NCBI RefSeq assembly: GCF_910594005.1
Contig: NC_057818.1
Coordinates: forward strand, 55,192,001-55,256,000
Length of the DNA stretch: 64,000 nucleotides
Reading direction: 5' to 3'
Source of the DNA: Cervus elaphus
Taxonomy: Eukaryota > Chordata > Mammalia > Artiodactyla > Cervidae
Part shown: in pieces, positions 35,420 through 50,300 of the stretch
Layout of the letters: each line of letters begins with the position of its first letter
Position numbering within the stretch: position 1 is the first letter of the stretch
Notes under the pieces: model-generated
Databases searched by the model: none
What the model saw: only the letters and a program-made list of their open reading frames with translations
Told to the model about the DNA's origin: nothing
Translations under genes and position numbers: made by a program

Positions 35420-37830
35420 GTTCAGTTGAGTTCAGAACAGTTGGTCAGTGTCTCTGACTCTTCGCGACCCCATGGACCACAGCTCTCCTGGCCGCCCTGT
35501 CCATCACCAACTCCCGGAGTTTACTCAAACTCATCTCAATTGAGTCGGTTTTGCCATCTAGCCATCTCATCCTCTGTCGTCCCCTTCTCCTCCTGCCTTC
35601 AATCTTTCCCAGCATCAGGGTCTTTTGCAATGAGTCAGTTCTTTGCACGAGGTGGCCAAAATATTGGAGTTTCAGCTTCAACATCAGTCCTTCCAATGAG
35701 CACTCAGGACTGATCTCCTTTAGGATGGACTGGTCAGATCTCCTTGCAGTCCAAGGGACTCTCAATATTCTTTTCCAACACCACAGCTCAAAAGCATCAA
35801 TTCTTCAGCACTCAGCTTTCTTTATAGTCCAACTCTCACATCCGTACATGACTACTGGAAAAAACTATAGCCTTGACAAGACAGACCTTTGTTGGCAAAG
35901 TAATAATGTCTCTGCTTTTTAATATGCTGTCAGGTTGCTCATAACTTTCCTTCCAAGGAATAAGTGTCTTTTAATTTCATGGCTGCAGTCACCATCTGCA
36001 GTGACTTTGGAGCCCCCCAAAATAAAGTCAGCCACTGTTTATACTGTTTCCCCATCTATTTGCCATAAAGTGATGGGACCAGATGCCATGATCTTTGTTT
36101 TCTGAATGTTGAGTTTTACTAACTTTTTCACTCTCCTCTTTCACTTTCAAGAGGCTCTTTCGTTCTTCTTTACTTTCTGCTCTAAGGCTGCTGTCATCTG
36201 CATATCTGAGGTTATTGATATTTCTCCTGGCAACCTTGATTCCAGCTTGTGCTTCACCCAACTCAGTGTTTCTCATGATGTACTCTGCATATAAGTTAAA
36301 TAAGCAGGCTGACAATATACAGCCTTGATGTACTCCTTTTCCTATTTGGAACCAGTCTGTTGTTCCATGTCCAGTTCTAAGTGTTGTTTCCTGACCTGCA
36401 TACAGGTTTCTGAATCAGGTCAGGTTGTCTGGTATTCCCATCTCTTTCATGGTTTTTCACAGTTTATTGTGATCCATACAGCAAAGACATTGCATAGTCA
36501 GTAAAGCAGAAATAGATGTTTTTCTGTAACTCTCTTGCTTTTTCAATGATCCAGCAGATGTTGCCAATTTGATCTGGTTCCTCTGCCTTTTCTAAAACCA
36601 CCTTGAACATCTGGAATTTCATGGTTCATTCAGGCATTGCTGAAGCCTGGCTTGGAGACTTTTGAGCATTACTTTCCTAGCGAGTGAAATGAGTGCAATT
36701 GTGTGGTAGTATGAGCATTCTTTGGGATTGGAATGAAAACTGACCTTTTCCAGTCCTGCGGCCACTGCTGAGTTTTCCAAATTTGCTGGCATATTGAGTG
36801 CAGCACTTTCACAGCATCATCTTTCAGGATTTGAAATAGCTCAACTGGAATTCCATCACATCCACTAGCTCTGTTCATAGTGATGCTTCCTAAGGCCCAC
36901 TTGACTTCACATTCCAGGATGTCTGGCTCTAGGTGAGTGATCACACCATCCTGATTACCTGAGTCATGAAGATCTTTTTTGTACAGTTCTTCTGTGTATT
37001 CTTGCCACCTCTTCTTAATATCTTCTGCTTTTGTTGGGTCCATATTATTTCTGTCCTTTATTGAGCCCATCTTTGCATAAAATGTTCCCTTGGTATCTCT
37101 AATTTTCTTGAAGAGATCTCTAGCCTTTCCCATTTTACTGTTTTCCTCTATTTCTTTGCACTGATCACTGAGGAAGGCTTTCTTATCTCTCTTTGCTATT
37201 CTTTGGAACTCTGCATTCAAATGGGTATATCTTTCCTTTTCTCCTTTGCTTTTCGCTTCCCTTCTTTCCACAGCTATTTGTAAGGCCTCCTTAGACAGCC
37301 ATTTTGCTCTTCTGCATTTCTTTTTCTTGGGGCTGGTCTTGATCCCTGTCTCCTGTACAGTGTCACGGACCTCCGTCCATAGTTCATCAGGCTCTCTGTC
37401 TATCAGATCTAGTCCCTTAAATCTATTTCTCACTTCCACTGTATAGTCATAAGGGATTTGATTTAGGTCATACCTGAATGGTCTAGTGGTTTTCCCTACT
37501 TTCTTCAACTTAAGTTTGAATTTGGCAATAGGGAGTTCATGATTGGAGCCATAGTCAGTTCCCGGTCTTGTTTTTGCTGACTGTATAGAGCTTCTCCATC
37601 TTTGGCTGCAAAGAATATAATCAATCTGATTTCGGTGTTGACCATCTGGTGATGTCCATGTGTAGAGACTTCTCTTGTGTTGTTGGAAGAGGGTGTTTGC
37701 TATGACCAGTGCGTTCTCTTGGCAAAATTCTATTAGCTTTTGCCCTGCTTCATTCTGTACTCCAAGGCCAAATTTGCCTGTTACTCCAGGTGTTTCTTGA
37801 CTTCCTACTTATGCATTCCAGTCCCTTGGT
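35420..37830 (-). mobile_element. BovB upstream of relic D
   Basis: 2.4 kb minus-strand element. The 3' end and C-terminal RT are at 35420-36020, the RT core at 36028-36700, and a 279-codon open stretch covers the connector (37508-36669), followed by part of the endonuclease to 37830. Small deletions break the RT. The A flank has no BovB at the matching place (19410). Confidence 0.85.
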
Positions 37831-37849
37831 GTTAGTTCTAAAACTATCT

Positions 37850-39100
37850 TTAAGAATTATTTACTTATTGACTGCACTAGATCTTCATTGCTGTGTGTGG
37901 GCTTTTTCTAGCTGCAGCAAGCAGGGGTTACTCTCTTGATGCCAAGCTTGGGCTCTAGGCAGCTGGACTGAACACGTGGCACCGGGGCTTAGTTGCCCCA
38001 TGGAATGTGGAAACCTCCCAGACCAGGTATTGAACCTGTGTCCCTTGCTTTGGGAAGCAGAATCCTAACCACTGGACCACCAAGGAAATCCTAAAAAAAT
38101 TTTTAAAATAAGCTTTGTTATTTTTTTCAATGATTTTAGATGTATAGGAAAATTGTAAAGAATTCTCATAGTTCACACTTTATTCAGATTCCCTTAGTTT
38201 TACCTAATATCCTTTCTCTGGTCCAAGATCCCATCCCAGATACTATGTTACATTGGATCTTCATGTCTCCTTAGGTCTCTCTTAGCTGTGATAGTTTCTC
38301 AGACTCTCCTTGTCTTTGATGACTTTGACAGTTTTGAGGACTACTAGTCAGGTATTTTGGAGAAGTCCTTCTCTTGGGATGTGCCTGATGTTTTTCTCAT
38401 AATTAGACTGGGTTTCTGGGTTTTGGAGAGGAAGATCACGGAGGTAAAATACTAGTACAGTCACAACATTTAAGGTATTTACTATCAACCTGACATCTCA
38501 TTGTTGGTGTTGACTTTGATCACCTGGCAGAAGTAATGTTTGTTAGATTTCCCCATGGTAAATTTACTCTCCCTTTCTTAGTTTCTTTTTTTTTTTTTTT
38601 CATTTGTTTGTTTTAAATTTTTTTTGGCCGTGCTGCATGGCATGTAGGATCTTAGTTCTCTGATCAGAGATTGAACCCATACCCCTTGCTTTGGGAGGTC
38701 AAAGTCTTAACCACTGGACTGCCAGAGAACTCCTTACCTTCCTTCCTTTTTATGTTGGCATATTTAAACCATGAAGTCTAGACCTGAAGGTATTAATGAA
38801 AACATATTGTGTAAACTCTAACTGAGGGTCTTCTCGAAAACCATTGTCTGGCACCATTTAAATTATCAAATTGTTATTTTTAAAAAATGCTTAGGATATG
38901 TTCCAGATAGAGGAGAATGTAAACTAAATCCTGGATTGACTCCTAAACCAGAGAAAATGCTATTATTTTATTATTGGGACTGTTGACCACATTTGAATGC
39001 ACACTGTGGATTAGATAACAACATTGCATCAATACTAACTTCCCTGGTTTCTATCATTTTTGTGTGATTATAAAGGAAATATTTTTGATCTTAGAAAATA
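37850..39100. other. 5' flank of relic D running into the 3' flank of gene B
   Basis: Contains a reverse CHR-type SINE (37850-38095) and a short SINE (38620-38740); the rest aligns with 21215-22620. I see no gene. Confidence 0.6.
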
Positions 39101-41225
39101 TAAAGTTTTTTTAAATAATTGTACTTATTTATTTTTTACTCTACTGCATCTTAGTTGCTGCCCAAGCTTTTTCTCTAGTTGTGGCAAGCAGGGGCTTTCT
39201 CTGGTTGAGATGAGGAGGTATCTCATTGCTGTGGTTTCTCTTGTGGAGCATGGGCTCTAGGGCACATGGGCTTCAGTATTGTGGCTCCCGGGCTCTGGAG
39301 CACAGGCTCAATAGTCATGGCGCACGAGCTTAGCTGCTCTGGGACATTTGGGATTTTCCCAGACCAGGGATGGAACCTATGTCTCCTGCATTGACAAGTG
39401 GATTCTTAACCCCTGAGCCACCAGAGAAGCCCCATACACTGAAGTTTTGAGGGATAAAAGGAAAGGATTTCTGTAACTTACTCTCACATGGCTGAAAAAG
39501 TTTATATTGTATATGGGAGTGAAAGAAATGAGAGCATATTCTAGTAAGTGTTGCAAAAGATTACTGTTGGTAAATCTGTGTGAATTATGTATGAGGATTT
39601 TGTGTGTATTTCTTGCAAGATTTCCCTAAGCTTGAAGATAATTAAAAATAAAAAAAGTCGCTCAGTTGTGTCCAGGTCTTTGCAATGCCACGGGCTACAC
39701 AGTCCATGGATTTCTCTAGGCCAGAATACTGGAGTGGGTTGCCTATCCCTTCTCAAGGGGATCTTCCTGACCTAGGAAGTGAACGAGGGTCTCCTGCATT
39801 GCATGGGTGTTCTTTACCAACTGAGTTATCAGGGAAGTCCTTTAAAAAATAAAAATCAAACTAAATAAATAGATGTAGTGACAATAAGCTAGAGGGAAAT
39901 TGGGATACCATGGACTTAAATCTCTCACACTTTTTTTTATAGCAACCTAATTTTTAAAGAAATCTATTTGTTCTTTTTATTTTTTTTGGCCACTCTGTGT
40001 AGCCTGTGGGATCTTAGTTCCCCGTGCAGGGATCAAACCCACACCCCCTGCATTGAAAGCACAGTTTTAGCCACTGGACCACTAGGGAAGTCCCTGAAAT
40101 CTCTCTTTTTAAGCATAAGAGTCAAGAACTTGCTTTAGACTCACAGGTATGGGGGTGAATTTTAATACCTAACTACATGGCAGGATCCAGTTCTTATTTG
40201 CCATTTCATCATTAACATACTGAGGATTTATGAAACACTTCCAGGTTTTAGTGGTTGGGCTGAGAGAATTCTTTTTGGCCACATTGAAAATCTATAATAG
40301 CAATTGTTATTTTATGGGTCCCACCTTCTATTACCCAGTGGAGGACTCTAGGATTCAAGGCTCCCCACATTCACACAACAAGCAAAAGGAAGAATGCCCG
40401 CTTCTGAAATATTGACTCCAGAAGTAATTAAAGAAACATCTAGGTTCTATCGTTTCTCGGTGGGCTTCAGTCAGCTAAAATTAAGACCATCCAGGGCTTC
40501 TCAACCATATGGACTACTACAAATACTATAGTTTTGACTCTATGGATGTGAGAATTGGACCATAAAGAAGGCTGAGCCCCAAAGAATTGATGTTTTCGAA
40601 TTGTGGTGCTTCTGTGCTGCAGAAGACTCTTGAGAGTCCCTTGGAAAGCAAGGAGATCAATCCATCAATCCTAAGGAAATCAACCCTGAATACTCATTGG
40701 AAGGACTAATCCTGAAGTTGAAGCTCCAATACTTTGACCACCTGATGTGAAGAGCCGATCATTGGAAAAGACTCTGCTGCTGGGAAAGATTGAGGGCAAA
40801 AGGAGGAGGAGGCGTCAGAGGATGAGATGGTTAGATTGCATCACAGACTCAATAGACATGCATTTGAGCCAACTCGCAGATAGTTGGTGACAGAGGACCC
40901 TGGCATGCTGCAGTTCATGGGGTCACAAAGTGTCAGAGACAGCTTAGTGACTGAACAAGAACAATGACTTTTGCGTTATTTCTTGACCACTCTGTATGAA
41001 TGAAATGAAACACTATAAACATTTTTTGAAAGCTGGGCTACCACAGAGTGAATTAGGGGTACCCTGATAATTTTAACAGTCGGGTCCTCAAAGATGCAGA
41101 AATTTGATCAGTTGAGACACCAGGATGAGATAACAGGTTTCATGTAGTTACTCCCAGTCCTTCACATGTATGAGGACAGGAGAACAAATATCATTGTCCA
41201 TATAGGATCCAGAAGTTTTTGATCA
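39100..41225. repeat. Duplicate of the gene A 3' flank, next to gene B
   Basis: Aligns end to end with 1-2125 at an offset of about 39.1 kb, including the CHR-type SINE (39110-39440), Bov-tA (39650-39840), short SINE (39980-40095) and BovB fragment (40525-40965). Differences are scattered substitutions and short indels. Confidence 0.85.
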
Positions 41226-41338
41226 TTATTTCCATGGGAACAGATCTTGAGGAAGGTCTGCCATCTTCTCCTGGAATAGTTTATCAAAGGTTTCAGCTTG
41301 GGCCACTGTGAAGTAATTTTTCCAGTCCCCAGTCACGC
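41226..41338 (-). CDS. SULT2A1-like: Gene B exon 6 and stop
   Basis: 113 bp from a TGTCAG acceptor to TAA at 41228-41226. It encodes (G)VTGDWKNYFTVAQAETFDK to DLFPWK, with the PAPS contact GDWK and the dimer motif. Confidence 0.92.
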
Positions 41339-44300
41339 CTGACAAACGTAAAATAGAGACTCATGTCAGATCTAGGGCTCAGTCTCAAGACTCCAATACA
41401 TGTCTTCTAGATATATTTATTTTAATTTATTGCTATTAAGTAGTACACAACACATTCTTACCTGTTTTATTTTATTTATTTAAAAGAGTTTATTTATGTG
41501 TGGCTGTGCTGTCTCTGTGCCGTGCACCATTGTTCTCCAGTTGCAGTGAGTGGGGGCTGCTCTCTAGTTGCGGTGTGTGGGCTTCTCTTGTTGCCGAGCA
41601 CGTGCTCTAGAGCTTGGGCTGAGCAGTTGTGGTGCGCGGGCTTAGTTGCCCACAGCTGGTAGGCAACTAATCAAATCTGTGTCCTCTGCATTGTCAGGCA
41701 GATTCTTAACCACTAGACCATCAGGGAAGCCCTCAATCTATTCCCTTCTGTCTGCTTGACATGTAAATCCTAGTTAATATAGCAGGATGACCAATGGTTT
41801 GTTGTTTTCATATGCGTAGTGGTCATACTCATTTACACTTCTGCCTGCTTGGAACAATTTCCCGCCTTCTCTTCTCTCCCAGCTCATCTTGCATGAAATT
41901 CATCAGCAATAATACTGCTCTATTTTCTATAACAGATCTTCCCTGGTGCCTCAAATGGTAAAGAATCTGCTTGCAATGCAGGAGACCCAGGTTCAGTGCC
42001 TGGGTTTGGAAGAGCCCCTGGAGGAGGGCATGGCAACCCACTCGATTATTCTTGTCTGGAGAATCTCATGGACAGAGGATCCTGGCAAGTTGCAGTGCAT
42101 GGGATCTGTAATAACCAGTGTCTAGTCACTTTTCACAACTTCTGTTTCTACCACCTCCATCCAAGCCAACATCATTTCTCACCTGCATTATTGTATTAGA
42201 TGTCTTACTAGTCTTCTCTGCTTTTTTTAGTTATTATTTATTTGGTCATGCCATTATTTGTTTTGCAGCCAAATAACCAAGACATTAAATAGAAACAATA
42301 TTGTAACAAGTTCAATAAACTTCAAAATGGCCCACACCAAAACAAATGAACCTTAAAATAATAAACTTTCTCAAAAACCTGCAGCCCACATCAATACTCT
42401 AAAAAGAGATGCCCTGATAAGGGCTCACAAGAGACGATCTAAAGTGATGAGCAATTTAAGTTGATAAATTCAAACAGTCCCTGCTCCCAATGGTTAGTGC
42501 CTTATTATAAGCCAAGAATAATCTCTGCATATTCTGATCCATTTTGAAGGCAGCACGTTTTCTTTTACCTTTTCTCAAAAGTTCTCCATTCTCTTCTAAA
42601 TACCGACCCTTCAGGAGGGAAGAATTGGACATATTGTTTTCTTTCATGGCCTGGAAAGAACTGTTTCTGAGGACTGAGTTCAGTTCTTCTGGTTCTAGTT
42701 TCTTGCCCAGGAATTGGCAGATCTTCTCCACAGTGCTCCTCGTGTCCTAGAAGAAGAGAAAATCTGAGAGATTATGTGAAAGAGCAAGAACGTAGAAAAG
42801 GAGATGAGGGGGAGGAGACAGCAGAGAGAGGAGGAGGAGAGGGGAGAGGAAAAGAGAAAAAAATGAAGAGATGTGAGTAGGGAAAGAGTTGGGGAAGTCC
42901 AGAGAGATTGAGAGATTGACATTGGCACATAGCCACTGTCAATACTAAGTAAAGAATAGGTAACTAACGAGAACCTACTGTGTGGCACAGAGAACTCCAG
43001 TCAACGCTCTGAGGTGACCTAAACAGGAAGGAAATACAAAAACAAAACAAAACAAAACAAAGAACCGAGGGGATATATGCCTAGGTATAGCTGATTCACT
43101 TTACTGTACAGTAAAAACTATATACTCTGTAAGGAACTATACTTCAATAAAATTTTTGAGAAATTTAAAAATGACTTAGAGAAAGGTTGAAAAAAATAGA
43201 TGAAAGGACCATGATGGATTTCTCAGTATAGAGAATTCAGGACACCTTAAAACAGCAAAATGCTGGGTTTCTAAAGAGACTTAGGAAGGGCTTCTAGACA
43301 ATTATGATCAAGATTAGGCAAGAGAGTTTCAGGGAGAACCTGACAATAATATAAGGATTTGATTTCAAGTCTTGGCTATGTGCCCAAATAATGCTGTTTT
43401 TCACAGCTATCATTTGAATAACACAAGAGAGCTTTACCATATCTTATTTATTATGTCAAAACTTGGCTCATGATCTTCAGAGATTATGACAAGAAAATGG
43501 ATTTTATAACCAGAAAGGCTTTGCTTTGAATCAGACTTTCCTGTTAGAGCTATAATGCTGTAATTTTTTTCTTTATTCCATGAGCATTTAGTATGGTCTA
43601 CCAAGAAATCACACATGTGAAAAAAAATAATAAAACAACAACAGCAACATGGAACAAAACAAAACAAAAATCCTAATGAAAACAAAAGAAAGGGCTTCCC
43701 TGATAGCTCAGTGGAAAAGATTCTGCCTGCCAGTGCAGGAGACATGGGTTCGATCCCTGGTCCGGGAAGATCCCATGTACCTTGGAGCAACTCACCCATA
43801 TGGCATAACTATTGAGCCTGTGCTCTAGAATCCAGGCACTGCAACTGCTCAGCCTGCACATCTGAGCCTGTGCCCCACAAGAGAAGCCACCGCAGTGAGA
43901 AGCCCACACACCACAACAAAGAGTACCCTCCGCTCACCGCAGCCAGAGGAAGCCTGAGGACAGCCATGAAGATCCAGCACAGCCAATACATAAATAAAAT
44001 TCTTTCTTAAAAAAAGCCCTTCACCTATGGTGAAACAGAAAACCACGTGCAGAAAGAGATCAGGGAAATTTGAAGTGTCAACCAGAAATAAGGCAATGAA
44101 GACCAGGTATTGCTATTCTCACTCCTGTTGACTGCAGGCTAAACTTTGAGAAGGTGGGAGACACAGGGGAATGGAGGGAAGGTGGGGGGAGTGCAGAGGG
44201 TGGTGAGAGAGAGTGTGCTGACTCTAAGAACAAGAGTTACCCATTTCATCTCTTCATAGCTCAGTATCAGGAAGTTCTCCTTGTCTCTCATGGACATCCA

Positions 44301-47300
44301 GCCCCGAGTGTGGTCGAACCACGATCCAAATACCACTGCATGGAGGGGAGGCAGAAAGAGTGAGTAGATGACACATGGAATGAAAGCAGGGGTCCACACA
44401 CTGAGTTCACTCTGGGGGCTCACTTGCTAGCACAATGCCGGGCACATTTACGCTTGTTATAACTGGTATCCAACACCATGCATTTGCCCTTTAACAAGCC
44501 TAATGTCTTTGGAGCAGATTTTGTATAAAGTTTTCCAGGGTCTGTAAGGAAATCTTTTCCAGTGAATCATGTGGTCTGAGAAGTGGCATTTTTTTTGGGC
44601 GGGGGGCCTAATATGTTCAGCCTTTAGATATTTTTACTTGTTAGGTACATTCTGACAATACTTTTTTTCCCCCTCTCTGTCATCTTTCCTTCATTGTTGC
44701 TGTTGGAATTATTTCTTGGGAAACCGACTCAGTATCCCAAGGCAGGAAATAGCTTCAGTATTGCAGTGCACACACTTACTTGCCCCATGGCATGTGGGAT
44801 TTTCCCAGACCAGGGGTCGAACCTGTGTCCCCTGCTTTGGCAGGCAGATTCTGGACCACTGGACCACCAGGGAACTCCTACTGCTCTTTTTCTGAAAGAG
44901 TAGCTTGAAGCAAAGCAGGAAATACGGCTGAAGAGTTCACTCAGGATCAGCTCAATAAAAAATATAACCTCAATGTGATACTAGATTCATCACACAGTTT
45001 TTAGAAAAACTGCAACACTTCAAGTATCTGAGAATTCTTAGAAGTTCGGCGTAATTATAAGTATAGAGGGCTTTCCCTGGTGGCCCAGTGGCTAAGTCTC
45101 TGTGCTCCGATTCAGGGGGCCAGGGTTCTATCCCTGGTCAGGGAACTAGATCCCACATGCTGTAATGAAGGAACCCCCAAACCGCAACTAAGATAGAAGA
45201 ATCTGCCTGCCACAACTAAGGTGGAAGAATTCACATTCCACATCTAAGACCTGATACAGCCAAATAAATAAATAATTAACTTTAAAAAAGTATAGAGGTC
45301 CTGGGTGCATGCGTGCTAAGTCACTACCGTCCTGTCCGACTCTCTGCGACCCCAGGGACTGTAGCCTGCCAGGCTCCTCTGTCCACGGGATTTTCCTGAC
45401 TAGAATACTGGAGTGGGTTGTCATGCCCTCCTCCAGGAGATCTTCCCGACCCAGGGACAGAACCTGTATCTCCTGCATCTCCTGTATTACAGCCAGATTC
45501 TTTCCCTACTGAGCCACCTGGGAAACCCATAAAAGTCCCAGGGTAATGCATACAGTTGTTAGACACAGAGGACAAGAGAATTAAGGGATTTTTCGAAAGA
45601 TGCACACATAAATGGTAGAAAGTCAGGATTGTGTTGTCCAGGAGGCCAACGAAAGCTGCCTTTTAGAAAGTCTTGTGACTTTCACAAATTTAGGAGAGTA
45701 CAGGAGAAGAATATGAGTGCTTTGTATTAGTATTAGGTCATGGAGATTCAGAAAATAGCTAGGATAGTTTCTGATGGGGCAAACAAAAGGGCTGGTTGAA
45801 GTTCTTCTGCTTTCCAAGGTAGTATGTGGATTTAGAAAATTTGGGTTCCAGTGGTGATGGAACCCTATACCAATGTATTGGTTAGATGTAGAGACAAGTT
45901 GGGTAAAAAAATGAAAAGAGGTCTGATGAAGGACTCTGACAACTCCCAACTTTCATATTTTACATTCACTCACCATTTCCTTGGATGAACCATTCAAAGT
46001 ATTGTTCCAGTGACTGTGGTTTCTTAACCAATTTTGCACTCCTCCAGAAAAAATAACCAGACACTAAAACATCTCTGGGATTTCTGATGAGGTAGATCAT
46101 CTTAAAGAGAAAAATTGGATCATGAAAAATCAATAGTTATTTTCCAACCTTCTTGATCATCATAAAAATGTTGAAAAAACCAATTCCTAGAAAGTTCCCT
46201 TTAAATATCAATGGATTATTTTAATAAACTAGTTATTACATTCATTAATCAAATATGCATTTTAAAGTTTCTGTGAACTAGTCACTGGACCAATAGCGAA
46301 GCCCTAACTAAGGAAGAGGAAAGCACTGTTCTTTCCCTCGGATATTATAGACTAAAGAATCTGCCTGTCATTGCGAGAGATGCCAGAGACATGGGTTCAA
46401 TCCTTGGGCTGGGATCCAATCCAATTGAACCATGGTTGGTTCAGTCCATGGGTTCGATCCATGGGTTCCCTGAGAAGGAAATGGCAACCCAGTCAAGTAT
46501 TCTTGTTTAGAGAATCTCATGGATACAGGAGCTCAGTGGGTTACAGTCCATGGGGTTGCAAAAAGTTGGACATGACTTAGCATGCACCCACAACGGGAAG
46601 CACAGGAAGATTTTAATATGTCACTGATATTATATTTGCATACTATAGTTTAAAGATTACTAATAGAATAGATGAACAAATCATGAGATCCTTAGAGACA
46701 CACAGCAATATATATCTGTACATACACAACATCATGAATGAATCTCCCCCCCCCCCCCCCCCCAGTTATTGTTGGGGAAAGTCATGGAGGTTTGACTCAT
46801 TGAATCACTGACCTGTGAGCTGGATCTAGGCAAATGGAGGCACCCGACCCATCCCCCTTATATGTTCATATAAGGAGTGTGTTCCACTTGACTTCTCTGC
46901 ACCAGAAGCTGCCCAAGGATAGAGCCTTGAGACTGTAATGTGGTATTGAAACAATGGGGATCCTGTACATGTTTCAAGCCAGGTAAAGTCTCTATAAAAA
47001 CTTTTAAGATGGGCTGGGCAAGTACACAAAGCTACTCGTCTTGTGGCTGCCTAAGACAGACCTCATGAGTAAGTTCCCTTGCTTATTTTTAAAAACAATT
47101 TTATTGATTTATTTTGGTATGTGCTGGGTCTCTGTTGCTGTGTCGGCTTTCTCATTGCAATACATGGGTTTCTCATTGCATTGGCTTCTCTTGTTGCTGA
47201 TCACAGGCTCTAGGGCATGTGGGTTTCAATCGTTTCGGTTCCCAGGCCCCAGATCACAGGCTCAGTACTTGTGGCTCATGGGTTTAATTGTTCCTCAGCA

Positions 47301-50300
47301 CGTGGGATAGCCCAGGACCCGGGGTCGGACCCACGTTTCCTGGGTTAGTAAGCAGATTCTTTACCACTGAGCCACCAGGAGAGCCCCTCCCTTGCTTATT
47401 AAACATGCCACCTACCAATCTGGAATGGTCTACCTCTTTCTTACTGGTCTATCCCTGCCCTCTGTGGAGTCCAGTTTCATATTATACCCAGCCAATTCCT
47501 GAGGAAGTTGTGTACCAACAATTATCTTGAGTGAAAGAAGTCAGATGTTCGGGCTTCCCTGGTGGCTCAGTGATAAAGAATGTGCCTGCCAATGCAAGAG
47601 ACAGGAGTTTGATCTCTGGTCTGGGAAGATCCCACATGCCTCAGACAGCTAAGCCCGTGTGCCACAACTATTGAGCTTGGGCCCTAGAGCCCGATACCCC
47701 ACCTACTGAAGCCCAAGCGCCCTGGAGCCCAAGCTCTGCAACAGGAGATGCCACTTCAATGAGAAGCCTGAGCACTGCACCTGGAGAGTGGTCCCTGCTT
47801 TTGGCAACTAGCAAAAAGCTCGAGCAAAAGCAAAGACTCAGCATAGCTAAAAATTTAAAAAAAAAAATTTTTTTTTAAAGACTCCGGAAAAACAAATATT
47901 AAAAAGACGAAGTCAGATGTTCATGTGATATGAGTCTATGTACATGAAGTTCAAGAACAAGTATAGAGTGAGTAGTCAAAAGGGAGTGGTTACCTCTGTG
48001 GGTGGGCATTGACTGGGGCTGTTTGTGGGGAAACATTCTTAGGGAAGAGAAATGTTCTAAATCAGGGTTCTGGAAGAAAGTTTCCAAGTTAGCTACGTAT
48101 GTAGAGATTGAACAAGCTAATCCTTAAGATTAGTGTATGCATACAGACACACACACACGCAAGAATACTTGGCATTTCAAATTCTGAATCACATCTCTAT
48201 TCGGTGCCAGCTTTCTTTGTGACATTATTCTAGGCCCTTGGGCTTCTCTTGTGGCTCAGCTGGTAAAGATCCACCTGTAATGCGGGAGACCTGGGTTTGA
48301 TCCCTGGGTTGGGAAGTTTCCCTGAAGAAGGGAAAGACTACCCACTCCAGTATCCTGGCCTGGAGAATTGCATGGACGGTATAGTCCATGGGGTCACAAA
48401 GAGTCGGACATGACTAAGCGACTTTCACTCATCTCTCTCTAAACTTCAGTTTCCCTGTACAGGCATTTCACAAACACCAGTCAGTCTCATATAAATAGGT
48501 TGATTTTAAATAATCTTAGAAAATGATGGGTGAAGAAAAAACTTAATTGTGCTGTGACATACTGAAATTTCAAAAAAGGTGAATATCATTCAAAGTTTCA
48601 CAATCTTTTTTTTAAAATTGAAGTATATTGGTCAAGAACCTGCCTGCAGTGCAAAAGATACAGGAGATTCGTGTTCCATCCCTGAGTTGGGAAGACCCCT
48701 GAAGAAGGACATGGGAACTCACTCCAGGATTCTTGCCTGGAAAATCCCATAGACAGAGGAGCCTGGGGGGCAACAGTCCATGCGGTTGCAAAAGAGTTGG
48801 ACACAACTGAGAGAAAGTGAAAATGCAGTCGCTTAGTCGTGTCCAACTCTTCGCAACCACATGGACTATAGCCCACCAGGCTCCTCCATCCATGGGATTT
48901 TCCAGGCAAGAATACTAGAGTGAGTTGCCATTTCCGTCTCCAGGGGATCTTCCTGACCCAGAGATCAAACCCAGGTCTCCTGAATTGCAGGGAGACAGTT
49001 TTACCATCTGAGCTACCACGGAAACCTGAACACAACTGAGCACACACACAATTATTTTTTAGAGCAACAAAGGTTGGTTTGTTGTTGTTGTTTAGTCGCT
49101 CAGTCTTGTCCAACTATTTGCGACCCCATGGATTGCAGCATGCGTTGCTACCCCGCTCTTCATCTCCCAAGCTTGCTGAAACTCATGTCCATTGAGTCAG
49201 TGATGACATCCAACCATCTCGTCCCCTGTCATCCCCTTTACCTTCTGTTTTCAATCTTTCCAGCATCAGGGTCTTTTCTAATGAGTCAGCTCTTCACATT
49301 AGGTGGCCAAAGTATTGGTGCTTCAGCTTCAGTGTCAGTCCTTCTAAAGGATATTCAAGATTGATTTCCTTTAGGATTGACTGGCTTGATCTCCTTGCAG
49401 TCCAAGGGACTATCAACAGTCTTATCCAGTACCGCAGTTTAAAAGCATCAATTCTTTGGTGTTCAGCCTTCTTCATGGTCCAAATCTCACATTCATACAT
49501 GACTACTGGAAAAACCATAGCTTTGACCTTTGTCAGCAAAGTAATGTCTCTGCATTTTAATATGCTGTCTAGGTGGGTCATAGTTTTTTTTTTTGCAAGG
49601 AGCAAGTGTCTTTTAATTTGATGGTTGCGGTCACCATCTGCAGTGATTTTGGAGCACAAGAAAATAAAGTCTATCACTGTTTCCATTGTTTCCCCATCTA
49701 TTTGCCATGAACTGATGGGACTGGACATATATTTCTGCATTATTGACTACACCAAAGCCTTTCTCTGGATCACAACAAACTGTGAAAATTTCTTCAAGAG
49801 ATGGGGATATCAGACCACCTGACCTGCCTCCTGAGAAATCTGTATGCAGGTCAAGAAGCAACAGTTAGAACTGGACATGGAACAACAGACTGCTTCCAAA
49901 TAGGATAAGGAGTACGTCAAGGCTGTATATTGTCAGCCTGCTTATTTAACTTATATGCAGAGTACATCAAGAAAAACACTGGGCTGGATGAAGCACAAGC
50001 TGGAATCAAGATTGCCGGGAGAAAGATCAATAACCTCAGATATGCAGATGACACCACCCTAATGGCAGAAAGTGAAGAAGAACTAAACAGCCTCTTGATG
50101 AAAGTGAAAGAGGAGAGTGAAAAAGTTGGCTTAAAACTCAACAATCAGAAAATGAAGATCATGGCATCTGGTCCCATTACTTCATGGGAAATAGATGGGG
50201 AAACAATAGAAACAGTGACAGACTTTATTTTTGGGGGGCTCCAAAAACAATGCAGATGTTGACTGCAGCCATGAAATTAAAAAATGCTTGCTCCTTGGAA

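Noticed and set aside
36669..37508. A 279-codon open reading frame on the minus strand
   Set aside because: It is the connector region of BovB ORF2 between endonuclease and reverse transcriptase.
46581..46745. A missing exon 2 of gene B at the position it has in gene A (about 500 bp from exon 3)
   Set aside because: No sulfotransferase coding similarity is present there; the only B exon 2 is at 51783-51991.
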